Of a stretch of DNA of 64,000 bases, positions 1-13,394 are shown piece after piece. Within the stretch, counting starts at the first letter, position 1. The number at the start of each line of letters is the position of its first letter. The notes beneath the pieces are model-generated. The model did no database searches, had not been told where the DNA came from, and saw only the letters and a program-made list of their open reading frames with translations. The translations under genes were made by a program, and so were the position numbers. The stretch comes from Gnetum montanum (taxonomy: Eukaryota > Streptophyta > Gnetopsida > Gnetales > Gnetaceae). The DNA is taken from the NCBI GenBank assembly GCA_015680685.1, contig MNCI01006964.1, positions 571,810-635,809 of the forward strand, read 5' to 3'.

Positions 1-167
1 AAATTTGTGAGGTTACATGAACTTGACATTATGAAACATATTTACATGACTAACTCTACTATGAATGTCATATCTTTGTTTGAGTGGTGTTACAAAATTA
101 TCATAAAACACATGTTTCATCTATTATAAAAGAAAAATAAGATAAAACAAAACTTGATGTAGCTTCT

Positions 168-2918
168 TTACATTACTATTAGTGATAGCTCCTTCATTAA
201 CCTTTTCCCTTTATCATCTAGTTTCTAGAAGTGGTACCTGGTCAACAATGCTCTTAGCTTTTCTTCTTTAGTTATGGGATCATGTGCTATCCATGCAAAT
301 TCAGCAATGTTGGCCAGCGTTGGCACTTTGTAGGAACATGGTAGCTATGGAAGCATTTTATTAGCCTTAACATACCATGCTACAGATTATGTTCCCTTTA
401 CCTCAAAGTCTTTAACCATCTTCTACAATTATTGGTAATTAGTTATTCTCCTCACTAAATTTGCTACAACATATTTTTGGTTCTAGTAGTTGGATTTGAC
501 TAGTTGTAATTCAAAATTTGCAATGTGAAGCTTTTGTTATGCATCTTTCATATCTACAAACTCCTCACACATGACATATAATATAGCCACTTTCTACTCC
601 AATTCTATTCTTGGCCTACCTACTATCAACATGGATAAGTTAGCATAACTGAGATTTACTAGCCCCATTTATTCTATTACGGTTGATGGACATGGGCAAT
701 ACTATTTAAGATGGATTTCCAATCAAGTGTTTGTTATGTTATAGAAGTGATCTTGGCTTTAGCCATTTGGATTTATTTTTCATTGATTTTTTTGTACATG
801 TCCACTTAATCTCTGAAATGCTCCTTCATCCTTTCCTACTTCTTAACCTCATTTTACTGCACAATAATTTAATTAGCTAACTTTTATTGGACTATGTGTA
901 CTTCTTCCATTAATAAGGTTCTATTCTTGTTGGATAATTGTCTCATGTAGAAGTTGTCTATGGAAAATTACTCTCTTAGCTACTGGATACTTTCTTCAAG
1001 TATGTTCTTCTATTTCTCAGTGTTTATCGATCTTAATTTCTCTATAGAAATCCTTTTTTTTTTCTTTTTTTAATGAAATAATGACCTTAGCATGAGCATA
1101 TGTTTGGGCATCTATCACTAAAGCATTCTATATTACCTTTTCTTTCTCTATCTACATTTTCTTCTATTTGATCATCATTTGATTGACTTCCTCATTTTAA
1201 AACTATGTGAGCTAGTCTAGTTCTATGTGTTGTGTAGGATCTTGCCTTTTAATTCTTAATGCAGCTAATTCTTATTGTAATTTCACTTCAATATTTGCAT
1301 GTTTCATCGTAGTTTTTGCCATGACTAGCCTACACTTTTGTGGATATCAATTCTAACTGTATTGTAGTGATATTATTAGGGATATCAAAAATATTTTACA
1401 TGATCTATCTTTTCTACAGTAATCTCTCCAAGATGTCTTCATGTTTAGTAGGGAATTTTTTTTCCTTTCTTGATGTTCTGGATAATGTTCTACATCTTTT
1501 GATTTAGAAATATCTATCAATGGCATAATGCAAACATTAAATGATTCTTTAATATGATTTGTTATCACTTTTACTACTCCTATTGCATCTTGATGCTACA
1601 CCATCACTATAGTGTCTTCTTCTATAGCCTTGAACATCACTTGGAATGATGTAGTGTTATCTAAAATTTGTTATTTGTACTCATCATCTCCTCCTACTTG
1701 AAAATATACTTGACCACTAGTAAGTCCTATGGATATATCAAGCCTACTTAGATTATCTCTTACCCTATACATGATTTAGACTTCCTTACTATCCCAATTA
1801 ATTATTTCTACTATTTGTTTTAGATGACTTATCGAAGATCTATAGTCTTCTTATGTTGGTGGAACACTCTATCCTACTCACTCTAAAGCTAGAGTTGACC
1901 CACTAGATCCTACATATTATGTGCCTATGGCTAGAATGTTAGTTTCTAGTGTTGACCCTACTATAGCCTCAGTGCCTACTAGTTTCTCCACTTGTTCTTT
2001 CTTGGGTGGCATTGTCTTGAAGATTTCTATGTATGAAATATTTTGGACTTTCTAAAGAACATCATTTGTGTAGCTCAAAATTGTATCTTGTCTACAAAAC
2101 TTTTGGATATGAAAATGGAATGGAAGAGTTGGTTTACCTATCTTCTTCTCTTTGAACTTGCTTTTGATTTCCAAAAATAATAGATGAGTAATGTTGTCTT
2201 GGAATTTTTCCGTCAAGTTATCACTTCCTCTAACAAAATATGTGGAAATTCTATTGAGCTTTTTAGTTGAGAAGATATGGTATGTTCCAATATTGAAGTA
2301 CATTTTCTTTCCAAGACATAATCCATGATAATCTTTTTTAATCATTTCATATGCCCTCTGTAACCATAAATTATATGCATCTATGTTGGACCTTATAGAT
2401 GTTTGGGCAATGTTGTCACTAATATTTGGTATATTTAGTGCCTTTGTAATTACTGCTACTAAATATGACACTATTACTCTCTTAATCTCTACTGTGGTAT
2501 CATCTTTCTTCTTCTGCTAGAATTGATATACTTTTTCTAAATACCATTCTTCATTGCTAGAAATGGTTAGTCATATGGATGAGGCTTGAAGTTATTCATA
2601 GACCTCTATAGGTGTTATCTTCATGAAAGGTCCAAATTTAAGTTCCACTGTGTTAGTGGACATGATAGACTTGTCCTAAATATACTGAATACACTCATTG
2701 AAAAGTGTGAAGCATTATCCTTATTTTGGAGCTAGTGATGCATCACCTTGTACCTACATAGATTATCCTATTGTAGGTATGGGCTAATGGATTGAGTATG
2801 ATTGAAGCTCTTGCTTTAGAGGAGTAGTTTGATCTACACCTCATTCTTTTTCTCTTCCTTTAGGCCTCTTTTCCCTTAGTTGTGATAGTCCTTTAGCTTT
2901 AGGTCTTTTTGATGACAT
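168..2918 (-). pseudogene. Decayed ~916-codon ORF, no frameshift, unknown product
   Basis: Reading down the minus strand from an ATG at 2,918 (MSSKRPKAKGLS...) one frame can be followed to about 168 with no indel; Met/segment starts at 2,918, 2,471, 1,568, 1,322 and 287 are all in phase. Several dozen in-frame stops interrupt it, so it cannot be expressed as one protein. The N-terminus is basic, the middle has a folded-looking stretch (1,990-2,471, with a YFVRGSDNL motif), and the C-terminal third is Lys/Glu-rich and probably coiled coil, ending near DPITKEEKLRALL. A second copy of the C-terminal half lies at about 5,750-6,860, just inside an Athila-like LTR, so I infer an extra ORF placed between integrase and 3' LTR, where Athila elements carry an env-like ORF. 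No family recognised. Confidence 0.6.
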
Positions 2919-4559
2919 CTACAATCATAAGAATATTTAAGATTACCCAAAAATTTCAAAAAAAATTCCTATTGGTTCATAATCCTTAATTGGTTTTTAG
3001 GTTTCACTCAAAAGTATTAGATATAATCAATTTTATTTTTAATTTGGATTGTAGAGTTATAAATTTCATCATGAGATGGTAGTAGTAGGGATTAGAAAAT
3101 GAAACATGAGATGTCTTACCATATGCATAATAAATTCTATGTGTAATGAATTATTAAAATAACCATTAGCCTTTTTTTCCAAGATCCAACCTAAGTTCAT
3201 ACCACTTACTAGTTACATGGCATTGTATCATCCTAAAACATCTATTATAACTATAAGAAACACCATCACTTGGTAATGAAGTACAAGGAAGTAAGTGATT
3301 AACTACATAATTTATTGAAGAAGACTTGGCCACTGGACAAAGCAATACTTCAAGCATAGGTAACATGTCTTTCAAGTGAAACCCCTAGAATTTTTTATTA
3401 TATGTATTTATTATGTTATTACTATATCAACTTTACTAGAGGACTACCTTCAAGCATGGATAACGTATCTTTCTAATGATATGATAAGCACTTATTTCAA
3501 AACATACTTACATTTTTCATTAGAACTCAAGTAAATAATACAATTTAATAGTGTAATAAGATTCATAGTGATAACTTTAGAGAAATCATAAATCCCCTTA
3601 ATGTTTTCATTGCCTCTAAGTTCTTCATCTTTCCATCCAAAAATAGTGATCATAGGTTTATTTTAGTTCTATTGTGAAAAGAATGTCATTATTTCCATGA
3701 TAAGAATCCTTTTATCATTAGAAATGAATGGATGGATAATGTGGTCTCACTATATATATAGTTAGTCCTTTAATGATTTGCTAACATAGCATGAAATTCT
3801 TATTGTTTCAACTACATCTTGCTTATTCCTTTATACTTTATTAAAAAGATCAACAAAAATATGTATATGATAAATAGTAAAATTATTATAAAAAAAGAAA
3901 AATATGTAAGAGTAGAAAAACATATAAAGAAATTAAAATTTATTAAAGAATGAAAAATGATAAGAAATGTAAAAAATATGAAAGAATAGAAGAGATATTA
4001 AATAATGAAGAAAATTTTAAACACTTGAGAAGAATGTAGGAAAAATGTAAAAATGTTGTTTAGTGCCTAAGTACAAAAAATGAAACTCCTAGAATTGATA
4101 TCTAATATGGAAATTCAGAATATTAAACTAGAAGTAAGTGCTTTAAAATAAATGGTAGAACGTTTTTAGGGAGGAAATCTATAAAATGATTTGACTTATT
4201 GAATGTCGATAAGGATTAATTTTTATGGGTTGATTAGATAATAACTTTGCATAGCATTTGATTGATATGTGACATGGACTATATGGGGGCCTTCTTATAA
4301 ATTTTGAAACTTCATTCTTTGGGTAACATGATTTGGATTATAGTAAAGTACTCTATTTCTCAATCAAATACAAACTTGTCTAATCCTGGCATTATGTCAA
4401 TGTTTAGAATACTTATGAATTTCATTACTCATCTATGTTATTAACCAAATTTTTTCTAGTAGTTTAAGATTCATTAATCATTTCTTTCGTGCTAAGTTTA
4501 AGTCTAGGTCAAGTATACAGAAGGTTGTAAGGATCTTGATCTTTGCATGGATTGGTAGG
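2919..4559. other. AT-rich non-coding stretch
   Basis: No domain, LTR boundary or RNA gene was recognised. An imperfect duplication pairs about 3,353-3,380 with about 3,450-3,477 (cttcaagcat...taac). The rest is A/T-rich with many poly-A runs. It is probably decayed retroelement upstream of the ORF at 168-2,918, but I cannot assign it. Confidence 0.4.
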
Positions 4560-5644
4560 TAATGAGTACTGGGTAATTCCTATGCCTAATCATATGAATA
4601 ACTAAAGTTCACTAAGCAATCTGATTGAATTCCATAAACTTTATCTCTCTAAGTACATTGGGTCTAAGTAGTGAATCTAACAAATGTGATTGTTGTCTTC
4701 TCAATTTCACTTGCAAAGTATAAGGGTATAATTAAGTGTAATTGAGGCATATGCTTTTTATCATTTTCGTTAATTCTTCTAAGTGCTAAAAATAAAGTAA
4801 TTAAATGTTTAATTAATTTAATAACTAACTAATGCTTAGCTAATCTTAAACATAAATATCCATACCCATCTACTGTACATATCCTGAGTAGGTTTCAACA
4901 CTGTTGGGTTAACAAGCATCAAGCACTACTGGGATTACCAAACATTAATCACATGCTCAAGATGGTCATACTTATGTGTATTAATTATCCACTATGACTT
5001 AACTAATTAAATGCATTAAAATAAATCACATGAATAATAAATTCATCAAGTAAACATTAAGCTAAGTCTAAGTGCTACAAGGTTTATAAAGAAAAATCAT
5101 CTTTATTGCTGATCACACCAAGGTGCTCATGTACATATGTGCTTAAATAAAGATCCATATACTTCTCACTCCTACTAGGAACACTTAGAAAATATTCTAA
5201 CTTTGGGAAGATAAAAATGCAAGAGTTTAGCTACCAAATAATGAATGGATGTCATAAATGCAACTGGTAAGCATGTATTTATAGGTAAGACAAGACACTA
5301 TGTTGATGCATATATGTCAATGCAACAAACCACATGTCAATGTGATTGCATCTACATGATCATGTTGATGGGATTCTATTAATGTATGTGAACAACAAGG
5401 ACTCATCATACATCCATGATTAAATGAAAACTCATCCTTGAGTGAATGAATGAATGAATAAGTTCTTTACAAAATTTTGGAAAGGTATGGGATTATTAAC
5501 TAACTATTGACATACAAATAACACAAACAAACACTACACACAATTGAAAAACAAGCACTAAGTGCCCAAGTATACAAATTTACAATTTTTACAAAATTTT
5601 GTGTTCATGAAAACAAAAATTGAACAATATGATAGAAATTAACA
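4560..5644 (-). repeat. Old LTR (element G, Athila-like)
   Basis: Collinear but diverged copy of the F LTR at 7,744-8,728. Shared blocks include the ACTGGGATTACCAAACA segment, the ATAAAGATCCAT segment and the AAATGAAAACTCATCCT segment. The boundaries come from that alignment. Directly to the right, the minus strand reads GCTAGAGGAG, a plausible polypurine tract, which makes this the 3' LTR of a minus-strand element. It is longer than the F copy through small expansions such as a GAATGAATGAAT run at 5,444-5,460. Confidence 0.65.
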
Positions 5645-5749
5645 ACACAACTCCTCTAGCAATTTGAAGATGAGGAGAGAAATTAGATGATCCCAAGTGG
5701 TGAAGGTTCCTAAGATGTCAAAGGGCCTTCTCCTACCTCTAGTGCACAC

Positions 5750-6860
5750 TATTGTTGTGGTTGAGGCTATAGTTATGACTATTTGATTGTAGCTACAACT
5801 TTTGGTGGAATATGGAAAGCATCCAACAATGCTTTCATCTTCTTCTCCTTACTTTGGGGATCATACATAGCCACACAGCTTCACTAATGTGGGTCAATAC
5901 AAGAATATCCTATGGATAGGGCATTGTAGGGAAAAACTCCTTCACATTCATGAACTAGACTACAAATTACTTCTATTCAACATCAAACACCTTGAAAACA
6001 TTTTATAGCTCATAGCAGTTATTCATCCTTTGGGCTGATCTTTGATCAATGAAGTAATGCTTGAGAAAATCAAGTTCATCATTGGTCATTTCAAGTTTTT
6101 GTTTTGTCTCCTTATGGTACCTAAACGTAGCCTCATATAATGGGTACAAGCTCGTTACCTACTTTTTCAAATCTAACCTCATCCTTCTAATAGTCAAGAT
6201 TGCTAAGTTTTCATAACGAAGGTTGATGAGCTCTATGTATTTGGTGATCTTCTCAATCTACAACTCCTTGAGGTAAATTTCTACTTGTTGTATGCATTCA
6301 GCCCATCAAAGATAGGCTACCACACATCACCTCATTGTTGGAGCTACTAAAAGGCCTCATTCACCTTTACCTTTTCTAATTTGACTTATTTTTTATTGAT
6401 CTCCTTATACAAGCTAACCTGGTCCTAGTAATGGGTTTTGATCCTTTCGAATTTAAGGGCCTCATTCTTCTAAGGTGGACCTCTACGAGTTATTCTCAGA
6501 GCTTTTGCATGCACCTCATCGTAACATACACCTCTAGGATTATATCATGAGTGGGTGGGGATGGTCGCTGCTCCTCTTTCTTAGTTATAGCAAGGACCTT
6601 GTCTTTCATAATTTCCACCCAAGAGGCGATAGGAGCATATCTTAATGTATCATTGGAGTATGGGCTATCCCTCCCCTTTTGCACAATTTTTTGATTAGGC
6701 ATGGAAAGGGGAACACCTTCCTTCCACGTTCATTTTCTTTGAACCACATATCTATCTCCAAATAGATTAGCTATAGGAGGTTGATCGAGATATCTTACTC
6801 AAAGTGGTGCATGCATAGGTAGAGAAGGCTATCACCTTGCTAGGCCTCATCATCAAATTG
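5750..6860 (-). pseudogene. Second decayed copy of the 168-2,918 ORF (C-terminal half)
   Basis: A minus-strand frame runs in phase from before 6,702 to 5,838 with several stops. Readable pieces are LFGDRYVVQRK (near 6,740-6,770), a PIASWVEIMKDKV segment, and the terminal MYDPQSKEKKMKALLDAF, which matches the DPITKEEKLRALL end of the first copy. It sits immediately right of the 4,560-5,644 LTR, so it is probably the last ORF of the same minus-strand element. Homologous sequence may continue right to about 7,250, but there I could not hold one frame. Product unknown. Confidence 0.5.
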
Positions 6861-7743
6861 AGGTGATAGGCAACTATCTTAAAATATGGACATTTTACCA
6901 TGGTGAGTGTACCATACTCTTTACTATCCACTCCATAGCACTACTAGACCAACTTATTTTTGACCTATGGGTCCTTTGTTAGGTTTGTCCTAGATTCAAG
7001 CAAGCCAAGGGCCTAAGAGATTAGCTCCATCAAGTAGGACGTACTTCTGTCCTTGATCTTCATAGTGATGCCTAGCTATCTATTATTTGAGAAGAGATAA
7101 GTCCCTCCCATGTATCACTACCCACTAGAAGTGATGATGGGCCATGTTGTAATTCAAAAAATAAATTGCTATAAAACTTATGGATCTAGCATAGCAACCT
7201 CAACCTTGAACCCCCAAGGCCTCTGAAAAAATGGAATTCAAGCTACTTTGGCTAGTCTAGTGGATCAGATAGGGACTTTAAGAAGGTTAGAATGACATAA
7301 ATAATATGATTGCAAATCGAAGTAATATAAATGTGTTAAAAATAAATGAGAAATTTAATTCAAACATAAACCAAAACTATAAACTTTATTTTACAATGAA
7401 TAAAATAAAGGAAAGTTAAGAGATTATGTACAAAGTATGCCTAAGAGGGCAACTGGAGGGCTCACTTGAGTGGGGGTTCAAGGTTCATTAAAGCTGATGT
7501 GTTCAACTCCACAATTCAAATATCCTACCACTCCCAATGCTATTAAACCTTCTTTGCTACTACTCTAAATCTGCAACAATGGTCACTGCTAGGGGTTGAG
7601 AAGTGTGAAGAATCCAAGTTTCCTAAGTGCTCTATGCTAGGGGTTGGAGATCCCAAGAGTGCAACATGAAGCTTGTAAACTCACAAATCCCAAGGAGGGA
7701 TTATAGAGTCACAAGGCCAAAGGGGTTCCACCCTGAGAATACC
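6861..7743. other. Unassigned segment before the F 3' LTR
   Basis: Between the decayed ORF and the F LTR no domain is recognisable. The motif CTAGGGGTTG occurs at about 7,590 and 7,629. The last five bases, ATACC (7,739-7,743), are the candidate target-site duplication of F; the partner copy would lie outside the window. Confidence 0.35.
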
Positions 7744-8728
7744 TGATGAGTGGCAAGGTACCCCTACACTCAACCATACAAATACGAGCATCTCACGTGT
7801 GATCCGGTCGAACTCCAAGGACTAAGTGCTTATCCACCCTAATGGAACACTTAAGGTTAATCTATCACTATCTTCCCAAACTTACTTGTATTGTCACAGT
7901 TGTATAGTTAAGTAAGTTTGAGGTATATGATATTTATGTCTTTTATATTTTAACACCTATGCTAATAGGGAAGGGTGAAGAGAACTAAATGACTAAGTTT
8001 CATTAACTGTTTACTAACTAAGTTCTAAGTATCCTAGCATTAGTATTCGTTCCCACTTACCATACACACCCTGAACTAGTGCAACACTACTGGGATTACC
8101 AAACACTACTCGTTATTGGATTACCAAGCGTTACACACGTGCTTGAAGCAGTCATACTAAATGCACTTAACTAGAAGAGTTAAGGGTTGAGAGAGATTAA
8201 TTATTTAGGAAAGCATTTAAACATTTAACATTAATTAATTCCTATTTATCTTAGTCCACATGCTGCAAGGCTTATCAGAAAGTTCATCTTTATTGTTGTA
8301 CACAAATGTGTGCTTAGGTACAATTTGCTCGAATAAAGATCCATTCACTTTCAGACTCCTATTGTGGGCACATGGAAATTATTCTAACTCTGAAATGGTA
8401 AACCTGCTATAGTTTGGCTAAGAGTCTAGATCTAGATGATCTTACAAGCGAAAGCCAACTCTTATTTATAGACATGGTGATGGGCTACAATATCGCATAC
8501 GCGATATCGCTGCTACAATATCACGTATGTGATACTGCGGCTTATCATACCCCCATGACTGAATGAAAACTCATCCTCGAGTTCCTTACAAAATATTGGG
8601 AAGGTATGGGATTATTGACTTGAATGATACTAATGGTGAATGGAGCGACATGTGAATGGATCATCATTAAAATACATGACAAAATTAGTGTTCATGACAA
8701 CAAGAGTGAACACTATACACATTTGACA
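7744..8728 (-). repeat. F 3' LTR
   Basis: Begins TGATGAGTGGC and aligns closely with 18,453-19,157 for about 700 bp (same CTCACGTGTGAT and AACACTTAAGGTTAA blocks), then continues past the point where the other copy is interrupted by B. Length about 985 bp. The right end (ACA at 8,728) is inferred from the alignment with the 4,560-5,644 LTR. Confidence 0.8.
8490..8534. repeat. Two adjacent hairpins in the F LTR
   Basis: ATATCGC-atac-GCGATAT at 8,490-8,507 and TATCAC-gtat-GTGATA at 8,519-8,534 are perfect inverted repeats with 4-base loops, each preceded by GGCTACA or TGCTACA. They have no counterpart in the 4,560-5,644 LTR, so this block was acquired or replaced after the two LTRs diverged. 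Confidence 0.75.
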
Positions 8729-10510
8729 TCTAGCTTGATTTGGTAGCTAAGAGAGAAGAGAGAAGAGAGAGAGAAGAAGAAGAAGTTTATTTTTGCTGAT
8801 TACAAGATTGCACTTTTTGTTGTCCATCCATAATTGCATCATCAATCTTGTTCCTTGCATAACTACTTCAGCACCAGTCCATTCCAAGTGTTTCCTCCAG
8901 ATATAATCCATTGTTGTATGATTGCCATCTGCACACACAACATAGTCTAATATTAGTAACGGTAAATGAATCACAATGTAGTTAATACCTTTCCTTAGTG
9001 TAAGGTCCATTGGCTAAGTTGTGATATGGCTAATGTGAGTTTGGAGATATAATACTAGTGGCTATCCAAGGTGTAGGGGTTAGGAGAAAATTGAAAAAAT
9101 TGGACTAGGACCCCCATGACTGAGAGTGAACCTCCAGTAGTGATAGAATGGAAAAAGATAAGGAATACGAAATATGGAGAAAAATAAACAATGGTAACAC
9201 CAATAAAATGGATGTCAGGGATGGTAATGAACAAAATAAATGTTGATTACAAAAAATGTTTAAGGGAAAGAAATTAACAGATGGACCAAATAGGAATGTC
9301 AATGAGTCGTCCCCAAAGCAAGCTCATGACCTTAATGCCCTGATAATATCACATTCAAAGAGTCCGTAGGCTCTAGAAATTTCATTTGGAAACAAGAGTT
9401 AAATTCTTAACCACAAGAATTTACCAAAAAGAAAACAATTTATTAACCAAAATATGGACTATTGATACAATCGGCAATGAGGTGAAAAATGGAGAAAAAA
9501 AGGATAGAAAGAAGAGGATGGAATGGAGTCTCAAGAACAAGGTGGTGTACATCCCCTTATGTATTTAATGGTTAATGTGACTTAGTAGATCTCATTTCAT
9601 GTCCAACCTCAAACAAACCACATCTAGTGACTTTACATTAATACATCTGGCCAATCCATCCACCTAGAGTGACAAGGATGTTTTTGTCAAAAAGTAACCA
9701 CCATTCCAATGAAACGAAGAAGGAGAAGGTAGGAAGTAAGAAAGGGCCTTAGTTAGAGGAAACATGTTTATTTAGTTTCATAACTAGTGCTTGTAGCCTA
9801 GCTGATTATTTTGTCTAAGAGGTGTGCTTTGAATTCTCACCTTTCTCTTTTTTTCTTTTTCTTTTCTTGCGTGAGAACCACACCATGCAAAGAGTTATTT
9901 ATTTTTATTAGCTTAGCTTCTCGATAATGGAGAAATGTTAGAATGCTAGGAAAACTCAAGAAGAAAACATCCAAGCACCCAAGAGAATGGCTAGCACAAA
10001 TGCATCAAGTCCCCTTGAAGTCACATCCTTTTCAAGCCTTGAGTCCTTCCTTAGTTTGAGAAATACCTCAGTCACTGATTCATTGATATTTCTTATTATT
10101 TTCTTTTGAAGAAAGGGACTATATAGTTCCAAGCCAAGAGAGACCATAGAAATTTATGGATATATGGATGAAGTGGACTCATTGCCTACTATATCAAAAA
10201 GAACCATACCTTAGTATTAACATCATAACTCAAAGGTAAAACCAAACATTAGCAAGCAATGGAATACAGTTCATACCATCTTAGGAGAACTTATTAGGTG
10301 AAAAACTTAACAAAATAAAAAAAATAGAGAAACACACAAATAAACAAAAAAGTATGAATGATGTTGTAGAAAAAAAACAAGAAAAGTTAAATAAATTTGT
10401 AAAACAAAAACTTAAAAAGAAACTGAGGGCCTCGATTAATCAGCATAGGTGGCCATCTCCCCCATGACTAAGTTGGAACGAGAACATTCGAAATAATGAG
10501 TGAGGGCATC
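8729..10510 (-). other. F 3' non-coding region
   Basis: Between integrase and 3' LTR of F. There is a purine-rich run (GAGAGAAGAGAG type) at about 8,751-8,786 and A-rich sequence near 10,310-10,410. Short open frames (for example 8,747-9,010) look like chance. No env-like domain recognised. Confidence 0.4.
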
Positions 10511-10515
10511 CTCTC

Positions 10516-12119
10516 TGAAACACTATGGAAATTGTGAATCGGCCTCAGGTGAAGATTCACGATTTAGGCAAAAGTTCGTGATAGAATTCCAGAAGGTAGA
10601 ACAAGGCAAAGCAAGGCGAAACGGCGCTCGGCATTAAATCTCCAACTTCCTTACAAATTCAAATTTCACTATGTTTTCTATCTTTACGCTACATTACGCA
10701 ACATAGTGTAATGACGCGTAGCGTAATTCTGCTTAACATAGTTTGACATCAGAAGGTGACTTACTTCAATAGATTTGGTGAAGTTTAAGGCCTGAGCAGC
10801 GTAATATGCAGTTTCTTGCATATTCTGCTAAGTCTTTTGTCTAGGGTCAGATTTACGCTCTATTACGCAAGGTAGCGTAATGAGCTTCCAAAAGGTAAAA
10901 GGGAAAGTCCAAGGGAAGCGTAACAGACAGGCTCCTTTCTTTTTGTAGATTGATCACTTTATGCTAGTTATGCTACGCAGCGTACATTAGCGTAATTTAT
11001 CGTCGAGTTGATCATGTTTTACGCTTCACTATGCTTTGCTGCGTAAATGAGTGTAAAACAACTTGACTCACTATTTCCATGCCTTGTTATGATCTGCCAC
11101 GCGACGCAGTGTAAACAAGTGTAATACAGCGTAAAGCCGGCAAAAGAAGTTACAGATTTGCTATCCATACGCGCAATACGCTGATAAGTGTATTGTGCGT
11201 AATCATGAAGTAGCTTCAGCAAAATTTTAACAGCGTACGTTGCAATGTGACGTGACATAGCCAGTTTGTCAAGTCAATGGCATTCGGAAAGTTCAAGATA
11301 CATGTCATCAAGGCCGTGCCTTTTTTGCATATTATAAATACCTCAGTCGGAGAAGAAAAGAAAGGAATTTTGGGACTTCTTTTGGGGGAAAAGAGAGAGC
11401 AGCGGCTGGCATCTTCAACTTTTGGCAGTTATCATCGTTGAGCAGAAACAAGAAACATTCTTTGATCATTTGGCAATAGGAGTGATCATTCCCTTTGGTG
11501 AAAATACAGTTCTCCCATTGGTGATCCTTGGCAGTTTTGAGCAGAGACTATCCAAAGTGAAGAAGATAGATCAGAGATTGCGAGATCATCTGGTGCGATT
11601 GACAATATCTATTGACCAGACACAGTTGGTTGATAGGCATCCGAGCTTGACCTTCCTTGCACTCTGTCTTTGGCTTATAAGGTAGACCGAGCTCCATTCT
11701 GCACTCCTTGATAAACAGTTTTCTTATTATTTTGTGTATGTTCCGCACAAGATAATCAGAGTCTTCCCATTGTAATTTTGTATACAAGATACTCATTTTT
11801 TCCAGGTCAAAGTACAGATCTTGAAATCATGCATTTCTCTTAAATCCGATTCCCTTTGTCATGTTAATGTTGTCATTATTGCAATTTATCTACATCGTTT
11901 TCCTCTCCTCTCATGATTTATCAAATCAAATCGTTCCATGGAACACGTATAATCTTCGTTGATTTACTAATTTAGTAAGTCCCTGTCTGATCAACAAGAC
12001 TGTTCAGGGCACTGCGGATTCGTTTTCTCTAGCACAGCCCTTGCACGGATCCGTGGTTAAAACTGTGTACACGGATTTTGTTTGGTATTTTCCAGCTACC
12101 GACATTTTCCATAGTTACA
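10516..12119 (+). repeat. Solo LTR (Tat-like clade) with CTCTC target duplication
   Basis: Starts TGAAACAC and ends TTACA, flanked by CTCTC at 10,511-10,515 and CTCTC at 12,120-12,124. The 3' part matches the end of the D LTR (shared CCGACATTTTC) and it shares the TGAAACAC start with LTRs A-D. A TATAAATA box lies at 11,333-11,340. The block 10,680-11,250 is packed with GCGTAA/TTACGC words in both orientations. No internal element sequence follows, so this is the product of LTR-LTR recombination of an element that had inserted into F. Confidence 0.92.
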
Positions 12120-12282
12120 CTCTCTAAGAGGTATTATGTGCATTGCCTGTTCTAAGTTCATGGAAGGGTTTGGTTTGTTGCACATTGACCAATAATCTCT
12201 TATTGGGGCTTTCAGATTTGTATATGGTCATGGCTCTTGAGGGGAAGGTTTTATGAATAATGTAAGGCCCTTCCCACAATGT

Positions 12283-13061
12283 TTAAATTTTTTTTCTTTG
12301 TGGCACATGTGTGGGGTTCCAATAGAGGACCTTATTTCCTGGTTGATACTTAACCTTCCAAATTTTTAAGTCATGATGTTGCTTGTTATGTGCCTTGTGC
12401 AACTCATTTGATGACAAGGCAACTAATTGATTTTCATCCAGCATGTTTAGAGTTACCAATCTTTGTTTTTGTGCTAGATCAAAGTCAAGGTGGAGGTCAC
12501 ATGCCATGATAGTATACAGAGCTCTATTTGAATTGGAAGCTTTCAAAGTTTTCTGTATACTAACTCATAGGGAGAGTAGCCTATAGGGAGTTTCCAAGTG
12601 GAGTGGTATGCCCAGAGAGCATCATTCAGTTTAGTGCTCCAATCTCACCTACATATGCTAATTGTCCTTGTTAATATTTTAGTAATCTCCTGATTAGTGA
12701 CCTAGGCTTGGCCACTAGCTTGGGGATGATAAGGTGTAGTTAGTTTATGTTCAACCCCCAAGTGTTGCATCAATTTCTGAAAGGTTTCACCCATGAAGTG
12801 TGTTACATTATCCAAGATAATTGCACATGGCATAACAAACCTATTTACAACTTGTTTTTGCACAAATCATGTAGCTATAGACAATGTGCAGTCTATAATA
12901 GCAGCTGCTTCAGCCCATTTTGTTAGATAGTCTACAACAATGATGATGTAAGATTTTCCATTGGAAATTTGTGTAATGGGTCCCATAAAGTTTATTCCCC
13001 AAATTTCAAAGGGTTCTAAAGGTTGAATCCATTGTTGCAGATCCTCCATTCGAGCAGTCAT
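12283..13061 (-). pseudogene. F integrase remnant
   Basis: The integrase core begins around 13,000 (WGINFMGPI, where the first catalytic Asp reads Asn), then VVDYLTKWAEA, then an ILDN motif with the second Asp, then GQA-stop-VTN, where the catalytic Glu codon has become TAG. The C-terminal part (12,546-12,283) has the AHNKQHHDLK stretch and a VLYWNP motif typical of the gypsy integrase C-terminal domain. Two of three catalytic acidic residues are lost, so it is inactive. On its 3' side lies the solo LTR. Confidence 0.85.
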
Positions 13062-13394
13062 TCCCCCATCACATTGATAATGCTTGTAGGATTGGACAAA
13101 TTGATGGACATCCTAAAACAATGTTGGCTAGTAATATCCTGCAAGCAAGATCTTAATATCCATTCATCTCCCAGCATAGTGGCCCCCACAAGGGTCCTCA
13201 TGAGTGTCTTGGAGAACTCTTAATTGGTTCATATCGGGCACACACCATCGAACGAAGCCATAAAGACAAACTTTGTAAAGTTGTCCATTGATCTCCATGA
13301 AGTACTTGGCTCTGTGAAGAAATGATTATTTCTTCCTAAAGTCCAAATCCTATGGTATTTTTTGCATAAGAAGATAAGTGAGAATGCTACTATA

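Noticed and set aside
8747-9010. 87-codon minus-strand open frame
   Set aside because: It ends in a low-complexity Leu/Ser stretch encoded by a purine-rich microsatellite and has no homologue; probably chance.
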